A stretch of DNA of 64,000 bases from Trichostrongylus colubriformis. Its lineage: Eukaryota > Nematoda > Chromadorea > Rhabditida > Trichostrongylidae. A model generated the notes under the pieces. The model ran no database searches, was not told the origin of the DNA, and saw only the letters and a program-made list of their open reading frames with translations. The stretch spans positions 37,714,130 through 37,778,129 of the forward strand of contig OZ022261.1 in the NCBI GenBank assembly GCA_963978905.1. Reading direction: 5' to 3'. Shown here one piece after another: positions 60,251 to 64,000 of the stretch. The position numbers and the translations under genes were made by a program. Positions within the stretch are counted from its first letter, which is position 1. Each line of letters starts with the position of its first letter.

Positions 60251-62948
60251 ATGGCTAACCAGGAGCATTACGAGCCACAGCAAGTACGTCATTTTCCACT
60301 TAATACTTTCTTGTGAGTTTTCTTTCGATCGTCATCGCTTCCTGCTTCCCTTCTGCCTCTTAAATGTCGAAAGGCAAGGAATGAACCAATTCTATTCACA
60401 AGTGTGCCGAAACCATCGGGTAGGGCAAAAACTGGGTTTGAAGCTTTTATGCGTATAAGGTAATGTCAACAGGAGTTACTCAACCATGTGGTGTAACAAA
60501 GATAGTGTACAACTTTACTGAATTTACACATATCCGCGCAAATTGGTGGCACTCACTATTCCTTGAACGCCGACTTTTGTGACTGTACCCCTGATGGCAA
60601 GGTCCACTATTCGTTTTCGGCTTCTGCGCACATTGTGATAGCTGATTGAGTAGACCATTACTCGGTTACCCGCTATTTAATCGCTCTAATCCAACCGCAC
60701 TGCTCCTCCGACAAACCGACCTATCTGCACGCCATTCTAGTGTGCTGGCGCCTAGTGCGACGTGAGCACACTGAAGAATGACGGCGAGAGTACTAAATAG
60801 GTGAAAGAGGTGCTATCACTACGATAACATGGTCTTACAGTGGTACTCCAACACCCATTAGTTTCTTCCTACATAGAGCGGTTGCATCGTACAGTGATTC
60901 GGTTATCGTAATCACTCGTATGCGGATATACAGGTCGACAGGCATGCCGACAAACAGAGACAAAGTGGTTTATATAGTGAACGATAGTAGCATCTCCTCG
61001 TTGACATCGCGGTCTCTTTTAGCCATAGATTTTTGTCACTCCAACACGATGATGATAGCCACTTTTGTGGCATCTCGCGATTGATGGTATGATAGCACAA
61101 TGGTGCACAGCCCAAGGATGAGTGATCACTTTTCTCTAACCTTTTGGGACAGCATGCCTTTTTGGGACTGCTTTCGACGAGGTTGAAAGACAAGGCAATA
61201 GACTGGTCCATTGTTGCGAACGAAAACTTGGCAACGGGTTGTTCCATCAGTTAAACTCAAAAGCGTGGAGTGATTCCGTTCAGAGTTGGGGCTGGAGACA
61301 TAGTTTACCCTGCCACTACGACTAAAATGCATGGCAGTGGCTTGCCCTGCTGTTCCGGTTGAAGGTGTGGCAGCGGCTTGGTCAAACGTTGGAACCGAAA
61401 TCGAGGAAACGCGCATTGATCGACGTTGGGACTTGGATACGGCCAATGCATCGAGCCTTGCAATATGCCAAATACGAATGGCACATTAAGGGGTACAGCC
61501 GTTCTTAGGTTTATTTAAGTTGCGATATAATACAGAAACAAGGTAATCCATGGAGGCAAAACAGGTTCGCCAGTGAAGTTTAGTGTAGGATAAATGGATT
61601 TATAGTAGTTGAAGGCCAGCGCCTCACGCTGGCACTACTAGGAGCGCGACTTGGTAGAATTTGCCACAATGTTGTCCTTCAAGGGACTTTTCGCATGTTT
61701 GGCTGACTTTCTTTGTTATTTCTTCCTGAGTTTTGTGACAGCGCTCGCTAGATAGCGGAAATTTGTATGGTCCGCGGCCAGCTACCGTTTGGCAAAAGTT
61801 CATTCAAAATTACGTAAAGTACGATTGCAGTGGTCGTTGAATATGGACTTTTCCAATGGATCCTGAGTTCATTCAGATGTGGGTCAGATTTTCCTTGGAA
61901 TAGGGGGTAGGGTCTTAGAGAAAGAAGAGCAGTCAAGAGTGAAGAGAAATACTCACGGCAAAGGAACGCTTCGGATCAAGGAGGCTGTGCTAGTGATCAG
62001 CGACTGCCAATGCGAGTTGGCAGGGGAGGGGAGGGGGTCATACGAAGATCTCATTGAGAGTGGTGACGGGAGTGGTTTTGCCGTCCTGATATTCTTCTCG
62101 ACATGCTTCTTTCACTGTTTCCATGTTTCTAGCGTATTCTCACATTGTTATTTCTATTGCAGAATGTGGAAGGGACCGCGAGTCGAATGTTCACGAACTG
62201 CGACCGTGTTTCGAATGTTCGTGATGTTCGAATAAGTAATATTTCTATATGCTGGGCCTATTTTACTCCAATAGTCTGGTAACTTGCTTGCAGGTGTAGA
62301 AGATAGGGAAGATTTTGCGAGTATTTCGAATCCTTTTTCACAAGAAACCGGTGACTACTACTTGAATAATGTCGGACGTCGAACTGCCGGTAATAATTAA
62401 TTCGCTGTTTTTTTTTTCAAAAGATCCTATTCAAGCAACGTCCTGAGGAGCAGCATCTGGTAAAATGTTTTGTATCAACATTCTGAGCTCGTGAACGTGA
62501 AAGGCTGAGCAGTCCTTGTGAAGGGATACAGGGCGAGTTCTAGAATTACGTCCCACTCGAAATTTGCACGCAAATGCACTCTTCAAGGATATTCTTCAGA
62601 TGTTTCACGTTTTTTGCTGTTTCCCAGTCATCCTTTGAGCTGTGCCCTTGAAATTATGCGAGGGTAGTTTATAGTGAGGGCTTGCGATGTAGTGCAAAGG
62701 TATATCAAATGCTCGGCAGAATATTTTAAATTTCTCGTTGATACTTTCCCATGAACTCAAGTTCTCAATATTTTGGATCCTAGCACACTGTGTTTCGATC
62801 GGGCCTTTTTTCTTCTACGCTTTCATATTATTTCCGATATCTAGGTCGGCAGATGTCGTCCAGATCTGTTATCGAAGCAGCGGATAGACTGCGTATGGAA
62901 TATGCTCGCCTACAGCAAACAATTTACCAAAATCAGGATGCACAATCG
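60251..62948 (+). CDS. Unidentified gene, 5' part
   Basis: Exons with good sites are 60251-60283 (ATG, MANQEHYEPQQ, donor CAA|GTACGT), 60374-60459 (ILFTSVPKPSGRAKTGFEAF), 62163-62235 (NVEGTASRMFTNCDRVSNVR, acceptor TTTCTATTGCAG), 62294-62389 (SISNPFSQETGDYYLNNVGR), about 62426-62461 (ILFKQRPEEQHL) and 62853-62948 (SSRSVIEAADRLRMEYARLQ). Phases agree for the first pair and for 62163 to 62294. At least one exon is missing between 60459 and 62163. From 62389 the only phase-correct join reads DPIQATS and stops, whereas the frame that continues smoothly into 62853 needs a different phase. The last exon is Glu/Arg/Gln-rich and may be a coiled coil. Hydrophobic frames at 63036-63338 and 63440-63530 may be later membrane exons. 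The family is unknown. Confidence 0.5.
61126..61446 (-). CDS. Candidate exon on the opposite strand
   Basis: A minus-strand frame of about 105 codons reads SKSQRRSMRVSSISVPTFDQ, SPNSERNHSTLLSLTDGTTR and NNGPVYCLVFQPRRKQSQ, and ends at a donor, CAAAAG|GTTAGAG, at about 61137. An acceptor-like ATATTGCAAG|G lies just upstream at about 61462. It is Ser/Thr/Arg-rich and unidentified. It would sit inside an intron of the plus-strand gene at 60251. Confidence 0.32.
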   Translation of the reverse strand: MAVSKSQRRSMRVSSISVPTFDQAAATPSTGTAGQATAMHFSRSGRVNYVSSPNSERNHSTLLSLTDGTTRCQVFVRNNGPVYCLVFQPRRKQSQKGMLSQKVREK

Positions 62949-62989
62949 GTATCTAGCCTGCTTTTCATACTCAATGTGAACCTTAAGTT

Positions 62990-64000
62990 CTGTTATAAGA
63001 GCAGCACATGAGATACAAGTATTTAGCTATGCACAATGGTCTCAGCAGTTATTCCCTTCGTTTTTTTATTCACCGTGAAAGTACTAATGGACAACTTCTT
63101 ACCCATCATGCGAATAGCTATCGCTTTGGGCGGCTTTCTTGCTGTTGACTCGAGGGTTCAGCACTTGTTCGCAGCAGGTGTAACTATTTATTCATTCAGT
63201 ACAATTGAGCGTTTCTCTTCAGCTGCTTCTTATGCTACTTTAACCTTTGCGCTCACTGGAAATTGCACGCACGCTAGCCTCTTAGCAATAGTTTTCAGGT
63301 CTTTTCTTGTTTTCCACTTTGCTTTTATCGTTCCTTGATAGTTACTTTCTGAAGTAGCGCGGTTTTGCATGTATGTGTGTGTGCTGTGTATATCGATCAA
63401 CCCCGCATTATAGGTCATACAGCGGTAAGTATTCGCGTCACTACCGTCATTATTTTTCTGGTGTTATTCTACTTCACTTCGGGACTATGCTTTCGTGACG
63501 ATGATTTCGATATGAAGAATGCCCTTCTTCTCAAATATGCGGTTCGTTTTTAGATCCTACTGTCCACGTCTTTCGATTATTCGAATACTCACATACTGGT
63601 GCTTTTGCGAGGTGACTGCCGTCTTAGCCTTGCCCTGAAAAAATGCAGCGCGAGTTTCAAAGGGTCGCCTCGACCTTTTTATGACCTACCGTTAATGTAG
63701 CGTTGCGGGATCAAGCCTCGCTGTCCCTTTAACTTACTCAATAACATCGACCGCAGTGTTGCAAAATGTAATGCTGTTGTCGGTTCGGTGCTAATTCAGC
63801 TGGGGAACTTAACTTTTCATTGTAGTTAACTAGCGAAAGGCCCGACTGTTATGACCTACGTGAAAACAGGCACATTGTAACGTGGCCACCTGAGGGCTTT
63901 AGAACAACGATGAACAACAATCAGTCTGTCCCTATCGTCATGTATTAGGTCTATGCAGAATAAATGGCCGAAACGTGATTGGCCATAACTTCGCTCAGAC
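62990..64000 (+). other. Right edge: possible membrane-protein exons
   Basis: Plus frames at 63036-63338 (IPFVFLFTVKVLMDNFLPIM, RIAIALGGFLAVDS) and 63424-63553 (TVIIFLVLFYFTSGLCFRDD) contain hydrophobic runs. A donor-like CAG|GTGTAAC at about 63177 and an AG acceptor with GTAAGT at 63412-63425 are present. They could extend the gene at 60251. After 63560 nothing is supported. Confidence 0.3.

Overview
The window looks like eukaryotic, nematode DNA, most likely a clade V (strongylid or hookworm-like) parasite. This is an inference from four things: multi-exon genes with short introns and TTTTCAG-type acceptors, a possible spliced-leader acceptor directly upstream of an ATG, gene families shared with Caenorhabditis, and a very high load of short inverted-repeat (MITE-like) elements. 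There is no sign of bacterial operons, CRISPR arrays or rRNA. Open frames that lack splice signals are mostly chance, and those inside the tandem arrays are repeat artefacts.

Genes by region. (1) 68-4292, minus: the 5' two-thirds of an attractin-like gene (EGF, CUB, EGF, EGF, Kelch), eleven exons with compatible reading phases, running off the left edge. (2) 16904-20963, minus: a seven-exon gene with a Gly-rich C-terminal half and a Thr-rich tail, not identified. (3) 37860-41285, plus: a choline/ethanolamine kinase with the Brenner motif and the choline-kinase motif intact, 3' end not found. (4) 43871-44061, minus: a probable terminal exon. (5) 48117-48353, minus: a possible 57-residue secreted peptide, opposed by a splice-flanked open frame on the plus strand. 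(6) 49199-49854 and 53311-54050, minus: two genes recognisable as coding from splice sites and phase but not identified. (7) 55354-55480, plus: one good exon. (8) 60251-62948, plus: the 5' part of an unidentified gene that may continue into membrane-segment exons near the right edge.

Repeats dominate the rest. They include two arrays of a 46-bp satellite (12363-14384 and 46610-47075) with a shared 3' flank, a Tigger/pogo-like relic (11511-12288), two copies of a 427-bp full palindrome with a TTAA target site (28981-29407, 31108-31533), two large foldback elements carrying tRNA-like A and B boxes (25445-26795, 58030-59140), perfect hairpins at 44971-45046, 50967-51040 and 56099-56186, a 150-bp MITE pair (52362-52511, 54605-54754), and a 42-bp in-frame repeat (24390-24566, 27306-27432). 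Several large introns and all large intergenic stretches are made of these elements. No functional link between the genes is evident from the sequence.
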